A stretch of 64,000 bases of DNA, taken from Tetrapyrgos nigripes. Lineage: Eukaryota; Basidiomycota; Agaricomycetes; Agaricales; Campanellaceae. The DNA is taken from positions 1 through 64,000 of the forward strand of contig JAACJM010000078.1 in NCBI GenBank assembly GCA_013368315.1. The letters are read 5' to 3'. This document shows positions 11,171 to 22,910 of this stretch, in pieces (positions within the stretch are counted from its first letter, which is position 1; each line of letters starts with the position of its first letter). A program made the translations under genes and the position numbers. Under the pieces are notes generated by a model that worked only from the letters and a program-made list of their open reading frames with translations, made no database searches and was not told the origin of the DNA.

Positions 11171-14100
11171 ATGCAAGATATCAAGATCCTACAAATGAAC
11201 ACACATAAATCCAAGACTGCCACCTTTGACCTCATCAACGAAGACAAGGACAGCAGCTACTCCGATAATTATGATATCATCTGCATACAAGAACCCTGGA
11301 GGGATGCGTATGGCAACGCTCGCCAAAACTACCACTGGACGATGGTGTATCTGTACTCTAGGCCTGTGCTGGGAAGGGAAGTACTCCTCTGCTCTATTAT
11401 CCTTGTCAACAAACGAATCCCAACTGGATCCTGGCAAACCCTGGAAATACCAGACACTAATGATATCGTGGGCATTACCATAAAAACAGACAGCGGATGC
11501 CTTCACGTCATCAACGTCTATAATGATTGTTCACAACAAAGCCACACAGGTACCAACTCTGGAGATGAGGGACGGAAGTGGAAACATGAACAGAAAGCTA
11601 AGTTTTTTTGCTGAAACCTTCTTCACACCTGCACTGCCTCATGACCCCCAACTAGACAGAAACCCATGTCCAAACCCTCTGCTGGAACCACCACCAGTCA
11701 CCCTGGAACACGTGATCAGAACATTCGAAGCGATGGCACCTTATAAGGCACCAGGCCCAGATGGCATCCCAAATGTCATCCTAAAGAAACATGCGGCACT
11801 CATCGCACCCTTTGCCTTACAGATCTATGATGCATCCCAATGTCTCATTGCTTTCCCAGCTACCTTCAACCTCTCAAACATGGTGGTGCTATGGAAACCG
11901 GGACAGAAGGACTATGGACAACCAAAGTCACACCGTCCAATCAGCCTGCTAAACGGGTTCAAGAAGGCGCACACTGCCATCATTACTGAAGACATCTCCT
12001 ATCTAGCTGAGTCACATTCCCTTCTGCCTGAAAATCAATTTGGAGGTAGACCAAGCAGGATGACCACTGATGCGATCCACCTAGTTGTTAACCACATCAA
12101 GAACACCTGGAGAAACAAACGAGATGTGTCTATGCTCTCCCTCAACATTGAGGGTGCCTTCCCAAATGCTGGAATCCAATGCCTACTCTTCAACCTACAG
12201 AAGTGGCAGATTCTGGAGTGCATTGTCAAGCTCATCAGTGTCATCCTTGAAAGCCATCGTACCAGACTCAAATTTGGAGACTACACGTCGGACCTCTTTA
12301 ACATTACTAATGGAATTGACCAGGGGGACCCCCTTTCCATGATACTCTATCTATTCTATAATGCTGACTTCTTTGATCTTACAGTTGCACTTCAAGACTG
12401 CGGTATCTCCGTGGGTTTCGTAGATGACAAGAACATTGTGGTTGACGTTGGTACTCTGGAGGAAAACGTGCAGGCACTCAAGACGTTCATGGACATGAAT
12501 GGTGGCTTTGCATGGGCACTGGCACATAACTGCAACTTTGCACTGGACAAGTTCATTGTCATCCACTTCCCCCATCCAAGGAATGGGCCCACTCCTAAAG
12601 CCCCTCCGTTAAGTCTTAGAGACACTACTGTCAAAGAAACTGAATCAGTTTGCGTTCTAGGGGTCATGCTAGATTCTCAACTCAAGTGGAAGGTCCAACA
12701 AGCCTCTGCCCTGGGTGAGGCCACCTCCATTGTCTCTGCCCTTTGGCGAATCACCTGGCCATCACAAGGCGTCTCCTTGAAGATGATCCGCCGCCTTTAC
12801 ATCTCTGTGGTAATCCTGAAAATGACCTATGGCCTCGATGTTTGGTATACACCACCTCATTGCCCAGAGGGTGGTCAAAAGAGAGTTGGCTCAGTCAGTG
12901 CACTACATGGTCTTGAGAAGGTCCACCGTCAGGCGCTGCTCTCCATCACTGGGGCAATGAGGTCAGCACCGACAGACTTACTCGAAACACATGCAAACCT
13001 GCTCCCCATGAGATACCTGCTAGAAAAGATATGTTACCGTTCTCTCATCAGAATCTTTTCTCTACCTGATAATCATCCCATCAGAAAGATGGCGTCTAAT
13101 GCTTACCAGCACCGTAACACAACTACACACTCACCTCCTCTCCAGACCCTGTCCAGACTCTTTGATCCGCCTGCACCCTCAGATGTGGAGACCATTACAC
13201 CACTAGCTCACCCACCAGACTATGATGTCCTATTCAGTTGTGACATCCCACCGGACAAAGACCAGGTGTACACGAGGGAGGAAAACAACAGGCGACGTAT
13301 CAACATCTATTCAGACGGTTCCAGAATTGACAGCCATGCAGGAGCAGCAGCGGTTCTACTGGATAAACAGAACCCAGCAAATAACCAAGTACTGCAACAC
13401 CAACTCAGCGCACTCAAGCTACACACCACATATGAGGCAGAAGGCATAGGTGTCGTACTCAGGCTGGCTCTCCTCCAGAACTGCCTGCATACCAACCAAG
13501 ACAACACCAACATGATCGGCCTTGACAGCAAGTCTTTCATTGAAGCGACCTTCAACTTCAAACACAGACCCAGGCAGTACATCATTGATGAAATACATTG
13601 ACTTACTGATGAGATCCTGACAGACACATCCCCACGTCTACTCCTCGCCTGGGTCCCTGGTCACATGGGTTTGGACAGGAATGAGCATGCAGATGAGGAG
13701 GCAAAATGAGCCGCCTGTGGAAACACTGGAGGATCCAGCCCTCTCCCTCAGTTCCTCAGGGGAAAAACACTATCAGCCAGTGTCTCTGCCCTCAAGCAAC
13801 ACTTCCACACCTCGCTCATCAAACGATGGGAAAACGACTTCGTAAAATCCAGACATCTGCAACGTTTCTCCATATACGAACCCAGGGGAGTACATTTGAA
13901 CTTTGTTCACCTCACTGACAAACTTTCTCAAAGACAAACCAGTGTCCTTGTTCAACTGCACACTGGACACATCCCCCTCAACTTCCACCTTCAGCATATA
14001 AACTGATCCAACACCCCAAACTGCCCAAACTGTGAAGCCTCAGGGTATCTTGCCAAGGAAACTGTCTGACACTTCCTTCAGGACTGCCTGTCCTACTGTA

Positions 14101-14270
14101 GGGAAAGACATCAACTCAAAAGGGAACTAGGACGAGATGGTGACTCTATGAAGATCCTATTCAAGAGTCCAAACAACTTGAAACTACTGCTGCGCTTCAT
14201 TGGCAGCACCAAGCACCTCAAGTCAAACTTTGTTGATGTTTCGCCCATTGATGGTGATATTGAAGGATGA
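11171..14270 (+). pseudogene. LINE ORF2: truncated AP endonuclease, reverse transcriptase, RNase H
   Basis: It begins with the APE endonuclease start (ILQMNTHKSK, then CIQEPW near 11285). The endonuclease stops abruptly at about 11530, where the frame shifts into a linker preceding the RT. The RT reads from about 11523, with YKAPGPDGIPN (about 11740), a SLNIEGAFPNAG block, GIDQGDPLS, and the catalytic FVDD at about 12418. RNase H follows (NIYSDGSRIDSHAG at about 13300; WVPGHMGLDRNEHADEEA at about 13650), then a C-terminal CCHC finger (CPNCEASG, about 14020). In-frame TGA codons occur near 13600, 13708, 14003 and 14067, all at places where CGA (Arg) is plausible. Much of the endonuclease, including its C-terminal catalytic motifs, is missing. 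Confidence 0.85.
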
Positions 14271-14730
14271 CAACCCCCACAGACAAACCTAGCAAGCCTA
14301 ACAGAGAAGATTGTACATACTAACCCTCTTCCCAACAGCTTGCCCCCCTTTTTGTCTGGGTCCTTTTGGGGACCTAGACCTGGTCAAAACCTCCAACCCC
14401 ATTTGTAACACGATGGAGCATAGATGCCCCAAACCCCTTCATGGCGGGTGGCTGACTAAATGAACTGGAGAGGTCGGACTGCAGGGGGACTTAATTCATC
14501 TGCAGGGCCAGTCGGAACCTGACGGGATCAGGAGAACAATGGGTATATGTGCACCGTAGGGTAGTCCCTGTAGCACAATAAATCTGATGTCAAAAAAAAA
14601 AAAAAAAAAAAAAAAAAAACACTCAGACTGGTCAGTAACTTGCAAGTGACTCTAGTCTCTTATAAACAGACAGTATCAGCGATCATTGAAATGATGCGAT
14701 AGCAGTCTGTCGTCAAAGCAGATACTTTTA

Positions 14731-15428
14731 GGGACCAATTTTTTTGAATAGAAAAGACTTATTGCATAATGTTCTCATGACCCATTTCAGGAAGGTGATG
14801 AAGCTGCTTGCTGTTTCCACTTGGTTCTGCTCAAGGGGGCTGGGGAAAAAAATTTTAAGGATATAGGGTTGGAAAATTTTTTAAGCCCTTCAGCCGTTGA
14901 ACCAACCAACCACCTCCTTCCATATATGGTAGCATATACCCGATTTGGACACATCTCCGGCGGGATATAACTTTGCCGAACTCTGGCAGCTTACTGAGAC
15001 GCTCAAGAAATTGCCAGAACTATGTGTTCCAATGAGGGAAAGTCATGTTTCTGCAATTGTCTGAGTCTCTGAGGGATATTTTCCATCAGAATCACTAGAA
15101 AATGGTTGACTTAGGTCAAATTTTGGGCCTGAACCACCTAAATTTTCTCCACAAGAAAAAAAATTTTAAGGGTCCTGGGACTGAACCAACCAACCAACCC
15201 TATATCACTCGGCTAAATTTCCCGGCTCCCTTGGTTCCGCTCATCTTGTCACCAGTGCTGCTGCTTTATCCCATGGTATTTTGTAGTTCTAAGTTAACAT
15301 ACATTGTAATATAAGCACTTCAAGGATCCTGCAGTCCTCAGAAGCACCGAAAACAGCCCGCATCTGCAAGAAACAGAGCGCGGGAAGATTACGCAATAAG
15401 TAATCTTTGTAAGCAAAAAACTGGTCCC
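14731..15428. mobile_element. MITE-like element, about 700 bp, TA target duplication
   Basis: The ends are GGGACCA... and ...TGGTCCC flanked by TA (14729-14730 and 15429-15430). The inverted similarity extends about 45 bp inward, including the run ACTTATTGCATAAT on the left against ATTACGCAATAAGT on the right. The interior has two short related AT-rich segments with AACCAACCAACC runs and no coding potential. A TA duplication suggests a Tc1/mariner-type source, which is an inference. Confidence 0.65.
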
Positions 15429-15579
15429 TAAGCTCTCGATCTCTTAAAACTAGACTAAAGTGACTCGATCTTCCTTCCTTTCCCGACTCTTCTCGACAGA
15501 TTCAAGGTTTCTATTCACTGTGACTCTGAGGCTGACTTAGGTTCACTCAGGTAGGTTGATAATAGATATTGGGGGGATT

Positions 15580-15748
15580 GCGTGGCACGTTCGCCACGCG
15601 TTAAGCCCCATTTACGAGGCCCTTGTTCTTATAACCCGACGTTCCAGCGTGTGGCTATGCTGAATAGGTCTCCTATTCAGTCGGCAAAGTCCGGCCATAC
15701 CGCTATGCCGTTTCTTCACAGATCTTGGGCCTCGTTATCGTGCCACGC
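15580..15748. repeat. Structured inverted-repeat element
   Basis: GCGTGGCACG at 15580-15589 pairs with CGTGCCACGC at 15739-15748. Nested inside, TTACGAGGCCC (15612-15622) pairs with GGGCCTCGTTA (15727-15737), and a perfect hairpin TGAATAGGTCTCCTATTCAG sits at 15661-15680. The same GGGCCTCGTWAT end motif recurs at 60238-60582. It is probably a small non-autonomous element or the remnant of one; no coding potential is seen. Confidence 0.5.
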
Positions 15749-16118
15749 GCAGCGATGACCCACATTTCTCTCGTTCGTATCATAAGCAGAAACAAATAGA
15801 TCAACTCGATTGCCGATGTGGCTGTGTTTTGAGGTACCCGTCGAGTTACGGCGCAGTACTGTACCAGGGGGAGGAAGCGCTGCATTATAATAGTTCTAAG
15901 ATGCCCCTAAAAGCTGTAAGGAGCCAAACCTAAAGGTTCGGGAATAAAGTGAATTGTTTAGCAGCACATAGTGCAGACTGTCTGCCGACCAATTCAAACT
16001 CTTGGATATCGGGTTCCGTTAGTGTGTCCCGTTAGCACCTGGACGGGAAGGAAATGTCTCTCGTAGGCAGCAAGATAAAAGCTCATTAGAATATAGACAT
16101 CCACGTCACGTAACACCT

Positions 16119-16920
16119 ATGTCATCGTTTCCTTTGGTAAAGCCCCTCTGCCTCATCGTCGCGAGCATTTCCGTCTGGATTTGCCAGACTTCTCCTAACC
16201 CTCGACCAAAAGAACATGAAATTGCAGTGAAAGAACCCCAACTGGTTTCGACAAAGGGTGGTAGTATGGGGAAAGTAAGTATGACTGTAGACTCTTTTTT
16301 GCGCCACTAGGCTGACTTACCCTCTCATTACCTTTTCATGAACTCAGTACGTCCCAGTAATCATGCTCATCCTAGAAGCTCTCGTCGTTCAATTCTCCCA
16401 TTTTCTCCACCAAGATCTCCAACCCTATCTCAATGCCAACGGGGTGACCTCTCAACCTTCCACTCAATTCTACATCGGCATTTCTATCCTCTTCATCGCA
16501 GGCTTCATTCGATACCGATGCTACGCTGAGCTCGGCAGACACTTCACCTTTGAAATCAGTGTCCTTTCCCAGCACAAACTCATCACCACTGGTCCATACT
16601 CCATCGTCCGACATCCAAGCTACGCCGATCTTGCCTCTGTCTCGTTGGTGTCCTTCTGACGTGGGGGTCCAAGAGGTCTTTGGTTAGAAATCTTTTCAAA
16701 GAATTGTACGGAGATAAACAGTTGCATGGTAATGGTCAGTGCTGTAGGATTGATGGTCATTGTGGTCCTTGTTGTGTGGACGTGTAACTTTTCCATTGCG
16801 ATTACAATTTTGCTTGGACGGATGAAGAAGGAAGATGAGTTGATGAAGCGGGAGTTTGGAAATCAGTGGATTGAATGGAAGCAGAGTGTTCCCTATAAGT
16901 TGGTACCCGGAGTGTATTGA
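16119..16920 (+). pseudogene. ICMT-like methyltransferase, frameshifted (copy 3)
   Basis: Exon 1 starts at the ATG at 16119 and is open through the GTAAGT donor at about 16275. Exon 2 resumes at about 16348 and reads IRYRCYAELGRHFTFE and TGPYSIVRHPSYA. A single-base deletion at about 16627 then shifts the frame and ends it at 16659. A compensating extra base at about 16730 precedes the C-terminal KKEDELMKREFGNQW block, which ends at 16920. Copies 1 and 3 are damaged at different places, so they decayed independently after duplication. Family identity is clear; activity is unlikely unless these are sequencing errors. Confidence 0.8.
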
Positions 16921-16932
16921 TCATGAATATGC

Positions 16933-17572
16933 TGATACGCAGCTCAAAAAGAGCTACACGAAACCCTCAAAGGCTAGACAAGAGCCGGAGAATCCCGTGA
17001 GATCGAGAGAGAGGCAGACTTCGAAGATATGGACTAAGATACGGCGAATGATGGGTAAGTGGCTGAGCTCTGGGGGGTATTGAAAAATTTCTCTAAAGCA
17101 CCAGACTTTAACTTGCAACAACGAAGAGGACTGAGGACGGTTTAGACAACAGAGGAGGACTCTGGAGCTGGAAGTGGACTGGGGCTGGACTGAGACTTGA
17201 GTTACGGGGTGAACTGACTTTATTTGTCTAATCTACTAGTATTTATACCTAGGATGCGTAGTAAATACATAGGAAGTATTACTAGGCGGAAGTTAGAACG
17301 TGTAAAGAAGTAAGGAAACAAATGAAATCACTAAGTAACAAATACTATGTGAAACGAAGGAAATAAAGCTGCAAACGAAGCCTGTAAGAAATATAAAACT
17401 TGTAGTAAGTATTTAAGAAAAGACGAAACAAGGTAAGTAAGGTCCGAAGTAAGAGATAAATGAAATAAGTAGTTAAGGAATCAAAATGAACTAGTGATAA
17501 TACCTGAAACTGACGCGTCGCGGTGACAGCGTGAATAGGGGAACTAAAGTAGTACCAAAATATGGTACTACA
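16933..17572. mobile_element. 640-bp solo-LTR-like insertion
   Basis: The sequence begins TGATACGCAG and ends GGTACTACA (TG...CA ends), flanked by ATGC on both sides (16929-16932 and 17573-17576). Block A has the uninterrupted spacer at the equivalent place (about 1665-1672), which defines the insertion. It shares landmarks with the LTR-like block at 3429-4195. No reading frame of note. Confidence 0.7.
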
Positions 17573-17985
17573 ATGCAAGTAGTATGGCGGGTTTGGCAAT
17601 GATCATCATCAGTCCTTCTTCTTGGTCTCTCCCTAGGACGGAGATGTACCTATTAAATACAGTAGCTACATCGGGTTTCCTCCCGGACTCCCGGTGCATC
17701 AATTCTTGGTCCCAGCGGCCCGGGTAATATCCTCCTCCTCCTCTCCTCCCTAATGGATCACAAACTTCACAAATACTCCGGACCGTAAGACTCATTAGTC
17801 TGAAGCGTCATCTTGAACAAAACAAAAATCATGGAAAAGAAATCTTTACAGTACTAACGCCACCCCGCCGGGTCGCCGGGTCCTGAAGGGGCCACTTGGC
17901 GTGTATCTATATATCTATCTATCTATCTTGCAAACCCTAAGCTACTTCCCCATGACTGGCGCCACTTCCATGTTCGTTAACACCT

Positions 17986-18759
17986 TTAAATTATTCCAGG
18001 CAAAAGCTTCCAAGGGACCTTCTTCTCCCATTCGACCCATTCTTCCCCAAAATTCTTCTTCATCAACTCGTCTTCCTTCTTCATCCGTGCCATTACCACT
18101 ATGACAAAGCTACACACCCAAGCTATGAATGTGCCGAGTATTGCTGCAGAAAGCATCCCAACTATCCCCATCCAACCACTCAGTTCTTCCTCACGCATCA
18201 ATACCTCCAATAGACTCTTGACGCAAGAACCCTCGGCCCCCCATATCAACGCGATTCCGGAAGTGGCGAACAAGATACCCGTATAGCTCGGATGCCTAAC
18301 GAGTGCATAAGGGCCAGTCGCTATCAGTTTATGCTCCTTGAGCAAAGATATTTCATAGGTGAAGTGTCTTCCCATCTCAGCATAGCATCGGTATCGGATG
18401 GTGGCGGCTAGAAATAGGAACAATGCTCCAAAGAAAACCTGAAGTGAAGGATGGCCAGTCACTGGGATGGGACTCGGGACTCGAGAGAAGTCTTGAATGA
18501 TGATAAGGAGAGCCTCAAGTAAGAAAGTAAATGCAGGGACACGCTAAAAGGATGGATTTTGAGAAGTGGTCGATGATTTAAAGTTGGAAGTCCTACGTAC
18601 CTTCGCCAAATTTGTCCCGCTCGTCGTGACCCCCAGTGGTTTGAATTCTTTCACAGCAATTTCATCATCTCGAGCGGCAGAATTTGGAGCAGTCCAGACA
18701 ACCCAGATCGAGACGCTCGCAACGATCAGGCAGAGTGGCTTTACGAAGAAAGCTAACAT
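17986..18759 (-). CDS. Isoprenylcysteine carboxyl methyltransferase-like membrane protein (copy 4, intact)
   Basis: The CDS is complement(17986..18543, 18601..18759), encoding 238 aa, about the length of fungal Ste14. The intron has a GTACGT donor and a TTTTAG acceptor and is phase 0. The N-terminus is hydrophobic (MLAFFVKPLCLIVASVSIWVV). Further membrane segments include FTFLLEALLIII, VFFGALFLFLAATI and IVGMLSAAILGTFIAWVCSFVIVV. The SAM-binding region is GRHFTYEI...TGPYALVRHPSYTG. The C-terminal RMKKEDELMKKNFGEEWVEW block is typical of the family. In the family, the enzyme methylates prenylated C-terminal cysteines at the ER. The substrate here is unproven, and PEMT/ICMT-family enzymes with other small substrates exist. 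It is the only intact member among five or more copies or fragments in this window. Confidence 0.85.
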
Positions 18760-18775
18760 GAAGGTTGGATGACAC

Positions 18776-20388
18776 GTCCTGAGCTGGCGTTAGCCTGCAC
18801 CTTTAAGTGTTACTCTGCTGCCTGTCAATGGTTGGAACCCCGAAACGGAACCGAGAGTCACGTCGAAGCCGTGGACATACGGAACGAGCAACGCGTTGTG
18901 GTGGGCCCGCAGATCTCTCAATAGAAAACTACCTTAGCATCGATGTCCTACATAGAAGAGCAAGACGTATATCATGACGCCACATTTGAGCGCTAGTGAA
19001 GAAGAAATAATTGCTTCGTCTTCAAACACCAGTCGGCCGAGAACTTATATAATAAGCGAACGCGGCGACTCCAAAGTGAAGCCGCCCGAAAAGGAAATGA
19101 CATTAGGATGGATAGGAAACCGCTACTACGACTTTCAGTAACTTAAGTACTAAGAATGAACTTGATAGGGTAACAGTAAAAATCTAGGGGGGGAACCACC
19201 AGGGAATCCTCGGGAAAAGTTTGTCGCTACTCGGGTGAGAAAGGGGGTGGCCAGATCAAAAATCACTAGTAAAGAGGGGTTGATCTCTACGGTGTCAAAT
19301 TGTATCGATTCGCAAACCAAGGAAGCAGGGACATGTAGAAGTGGGAGATGAAGATGTGGACGGTGGGAGATGGAGATGCGAGACTTTAAACACGATTATC
19401 TTATCTTATACCCCCTATAGGCTCGAAATCGTGTAGTCAACAATCCCTTGCAATACGTCAGAAGCCCTAGTAGCCAAGTATTATAAATTTACCATGAAGC
19501 AGCTAAATATGCTGGGAACCATTCAACTCCTGATCTCAAGCAAAGGCTAATGTGAAGTGTGCGCGCTATTGGCGCCCTGCCAACTGTACCAAATGCCCAA
19601 TCCCTTGTTTAAGATCTCTTGTGCACACTGCAAATGACAATGTGAATAAATCTTCTCTCATTCCCTAAGATGGCCCAAGTCAGATAAGACTCCGGAAACT
19701 GTGGTCTCCATCGATGATACACGTATATACGAGCTCACGACCTCCTGTATATAACCTCCTGTAATTACCCTCCAAAAGAAGTAAACGCTACCTCGCCATC
19801 GCCACGCCACAATGATGCCGTAATGCCGACAGACGGACCGTGTTACCGGTTCAAGTTGCGACTCCGCTTTTCTTCCTTGAACTATCATGTCGAACTGCAA
19901 GCTACATGTGTATGCTTCTAATCAGCTCTAATCCCAGCAACATGGCCACTTTAGCTCGGCCTTTATACAGTGTGTAGCTGTAGCAGCTGGTAAGGATATA
20001 CGTGTTGGGAACCGTGGGATTTCGGTGACTGACCCGAGTCGTAGCTCCCATTGTCCTACACATGAGGCCACCAATAGCTCATTGTTCCCTCTTTAGGAAC
20101 AAGGGACATTTGGTATCTTCTTATCTAGGAATCACTTGTGTTTATCCTTGTTTTGCTATTTCAAACATAAGGTCAACATATCGGCATCAGCATATTCTTC
20201 ATCTCCTACCAGCACCTCCGATTTTGCATCCCCCTTCCCATCCCACCCTTTTTCACTTCCTCGCACCCTCTTCCCGCTCCATTTTCTTACAGCTGAGCTG
20301 TCTCCTGATCAGGTGTGTATTCCGTTCTTCCGCTCATCGTTGATGCCCATCTTAACCCATCGACGCATTCTTCTTGATCCTCACAGTG
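18776..20388. other. Gene-poor stretch with one dispersed repeat
   Basis: No coding region can be supported. The segment 19540-19690 is repeated at 8860-9010. The last few hundred bases are C/T-rich and probably include the promoter and leader of the following gene; CCTCACAG at about 20380-20387, just before the ATG, may be a leader-intron acceptor. Confidence 0.5.
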
Positions 20389-22907
20389 ATGCAACGACCA
20401 CCTTCCTCACGCCGTTACAGTGAAGAAGACTTTGGCTCTGGCTACGTCGTGCCACAGAATCGACAACACCACGCCCAACTCCCTGACACCCAGGCAGTGG
20501 GCCAGCCTCAGCCCTTGTTTGGAAATTTCCACTTCCAAGAATCCCCTCGCCCAGAACAGCACGGTTCATGGGACGTGACATTCTCCGCCAACAACGAATC
20601 TCTCAATTACGAGTCACCACGAGACTACGCCCTCCCAAGACTTACTACGAGAGAACGGTTCGAGGCTGTAGGCACTCACGTCGTCGAGGGAGACAGCAGC
20701 CACTTTACGGACAACGATCCGAGTTTGGAGCTTCAGACGCGCTCTCCCGCTCCGGAAGAGGGTTACCGCTCATTTAGACTGCCAACTTCTCCCAGTCATA
20801 GTCTTCGAAACACTATGGCAGGGAATTCCACGTTCTCTTCCACCTCCTTTACGCTCTCAACGCCAGACGTCCATAACGTCTCCCACTCTTCCTTATCTTC
20901 GTCTAATTCCTTCATGCAGTCGACCCCGGTCCACCGCCCACCCTATAGAGGCTATCGTCTCTCCACAGACCCTGAGGGAAACCAATTGGAGCTTCCTCCC
21001 CTCGACAATCTCATCCCTCAGCAGTTTGATGAGGATTCCCGAGACGACTTCTCCGAGTATTCTCCTCTTGAGGCTGGATCCTCTCATTCGACTACCAATC
21101 CGATTGACGCAAAGGGCAAAGGTCGAGCTCATCCTTCACCACCGACAGGCTTAGATCATGGTCATGACGAGTCCATCGCTCAACCTCACTCCCTCCAAGG
21201 TCCCTATCCATCTGCTCCCCGTCCCGTTCATGCTCAGCTTCCTCAGCGACCCATCGACGTTTCTGTCAATGGATCCTTTCACTCAAACTCCCCATCTCTC
21301 GACGAGAGCTCGCACATTCCCATTGCTCGTAGCTATAGCTACTCCAGGCCTTCTCTAAAGCGTACTCGAGAACTTGAAGACGCCGAGCACACCGAGGAAC
21401 GGGAAAACCATCCTCCTTTCTCCGCTACCACTACCGGCGCTGACGATGTCAACGCTGCTATGACTGCGCAGGGTGATGTCAACGCCCAGGATGATGAGAA
21501 AGAAGCAGAGGTTAGAAATGATCATTCTTCCCCAGCAAGGAAGAAGCCACGATATGCTCTTGGAGTTAGCGACAATCTACCGCCCAGTCCCAATGTTCAA
21601 GGTAGTCGAGGTATTCCTGGTGGTCGTGGTATTCCTGTTGGTCGTGGTCGTAACCTCAGGGATAGATCCAGAGTCGTGTCGGGATCGGCGTCTTCAGGTA
21701 CGGCTAGGGCTGCAGCCAGAGCGACTACGATTTCGACCGCTGGAAACACGACTGATGCAAACGGGAAGGCTCCTGTGCGGGGTACCACGGTTGCTACTCG
21801 TAGCAGGACCACTTCGACTACCCAGGCTACGACGACCAGCCAACCCGTTCCTGCAACAACCTCTGGGAGGTCCAAGATGTCCATCGCTTCTCTCTTAGCT
21901 TCAACTCCATCGACTTCACAGCCATCCACTACCACTACCACTGCCATGACACGTTCTTGTTCCGAAACGACCTTTGTGGCCCCTAAGACTAGGCTCATTG
22001 TTAATGCCGGTCGTCCTGCGAGTCGTGCTGGTCAATCTACGTCGACCTCTACGGCTTCTACATCTACTGCCACGTCCAAGACCACTCGTTCCGCCGGCAC
22101 AATCAAAATCCCAGCTGCAGCTGCTCGAGCAAAGGCCAAAGCTGGTGGTGCTAACGTTGGATCCTCCGTTCCCTCTGCTAGTGATGCCTCGTCCTCCACG
22201 TCTCAACCTGGTTCAGTTGAATCCCGATTCGGGTTCACATACCCCATGCCTCCTCCTGGTCTTTCCACTGTCCCTGAAGGAGCTGAGACAGACGAGCGGG
22301 CTCAATCCTCCATGGCTACTGGAAACGCTACTACTGGCACGGGCACGCTGCCGCTACTAGGACAGGCGGTACACGTGCTACAGTTTCAGTTGCAGTTGAA
22401 AGGAGGGTGACCAGATCTGCGACTCGTACGGCTGCCAATGCCAATGCCACCGGGGTCAATGCTACGGCCACGACTACTACTGTGACGTCGTCTTCCACCG
22501 CTACTAATACCGGTCGTTCCACCGCCACTGATCGTACCACCACTGGCCGTGGTCGTGCTACTCGTACCGTCGTCCCTCAAGCTCGAACTGGTGCCAACGC
22601 CAACTCCACTCATACCGCTGCTTCCTCTGCTCCGAATGGACCATCCCAAGCATCATCCATAGCAGCAGCACCTCAGGCTCAGCCTTCAACTTCGACTGCC
22701 ACTGCCACTGCTCTTCCTGCTCTTCAGCCTAATCAAACTGTCTGGGTTTTAAATGGTGTCGTTCACCTGACTAAACCTCCGCGTTTCCCTCAGGATACTA
22801 CTGCTCAAGCTGCTACGAGGGGTGGCAGAGGCGGGCGAGGTGGAAGAGGTGGTTCTGGTAGCGGAAGGGGTAGGGGTGCCACTGCCACACGAGCTGCTTG
22901 GCGGTGA
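20389..22907 (+). CDS. Long low-complexity Ser/Thr/Ala-rich protein with RG/RGG tail, apparent frameshift
   Basis: An intronless frame opens at the ATG at 20389 (MQRPPSSRRYSEEDFGSG) and runs to 22410. A second frame with the same composition runs to the stop before 22908. The coding style changes frame at about 22341-22350: downstream, AATRTGGTRATVSVAVERR continues naturally in the other frame and no credible intron separates them. So there is a one-base indel, either real or an error. The protein is mostly disordered and Ser/Thr/Pro rich, with a basic SPARKKPRY patch, GRGIPGGRGIPVGRGR (about 21610), Thr/Ala/Ser repeats and a C-terminal RGGRGGRGGRGGSGSGRGRG. RGG tails often bind RNA, which is inference here. 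I recognise no folded domain apart from a short VWVLNGVVHLTKPPRFP stretch. Confidence 0.65.
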
Positions 22908-22910
22908 ACT

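Larger units (their letters stand above)
9450..14619 (+). mobile_element. Degenerate non-LTR retrotransposon (LINE) with poly(A) tail
   Basis: Two plus-strand frames have the layout of a LINE: a gag-like frame with zinc knuckles, then an APE-type endonuclease/reverse transcriptase/RNase H frame. A 3' untranslated region with AATAAA (about 14578) and a 28-nt poly(A) (14592-14619) follow. RNase H after the RT fits fungal Tad-like and I-like clades, but I cannot assign the clade without a tree. The 5' end is not defined. Both frames are interrupted, mostly by TGA where CGA would be expected, and the endonuclease is internally deleted. It is dead as an autonomous element. Confidence 0.9.
15945..18775. 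repeat. Duplicated block B holding the second ICMT-like gene pair
   Basis: This is the counterpart of 675-2990, with the same promoter-proximal sequence, plus-strand copy, spacer and minus-strand copy. Unlike block A it carries a 640-bp LTR-like insertion between the genes and lacks the 209-bp insertion. Its minus-strand gene is intact. Confidence 0.85.

Noticed and set aside
14592..14619. Sequencing artefact explanation for the poly(A) run
   Set aside because: It follows an AATAAA and ends a LINE 3' region, as expected for a retrotransposed copy.
21597..22649. Long minus-strand frames opposite the RGG gene
   Set aside because: Their Val/Gly/Arg-rich content is the mirror of the Thr/Ala/Ser-rich sense strand.
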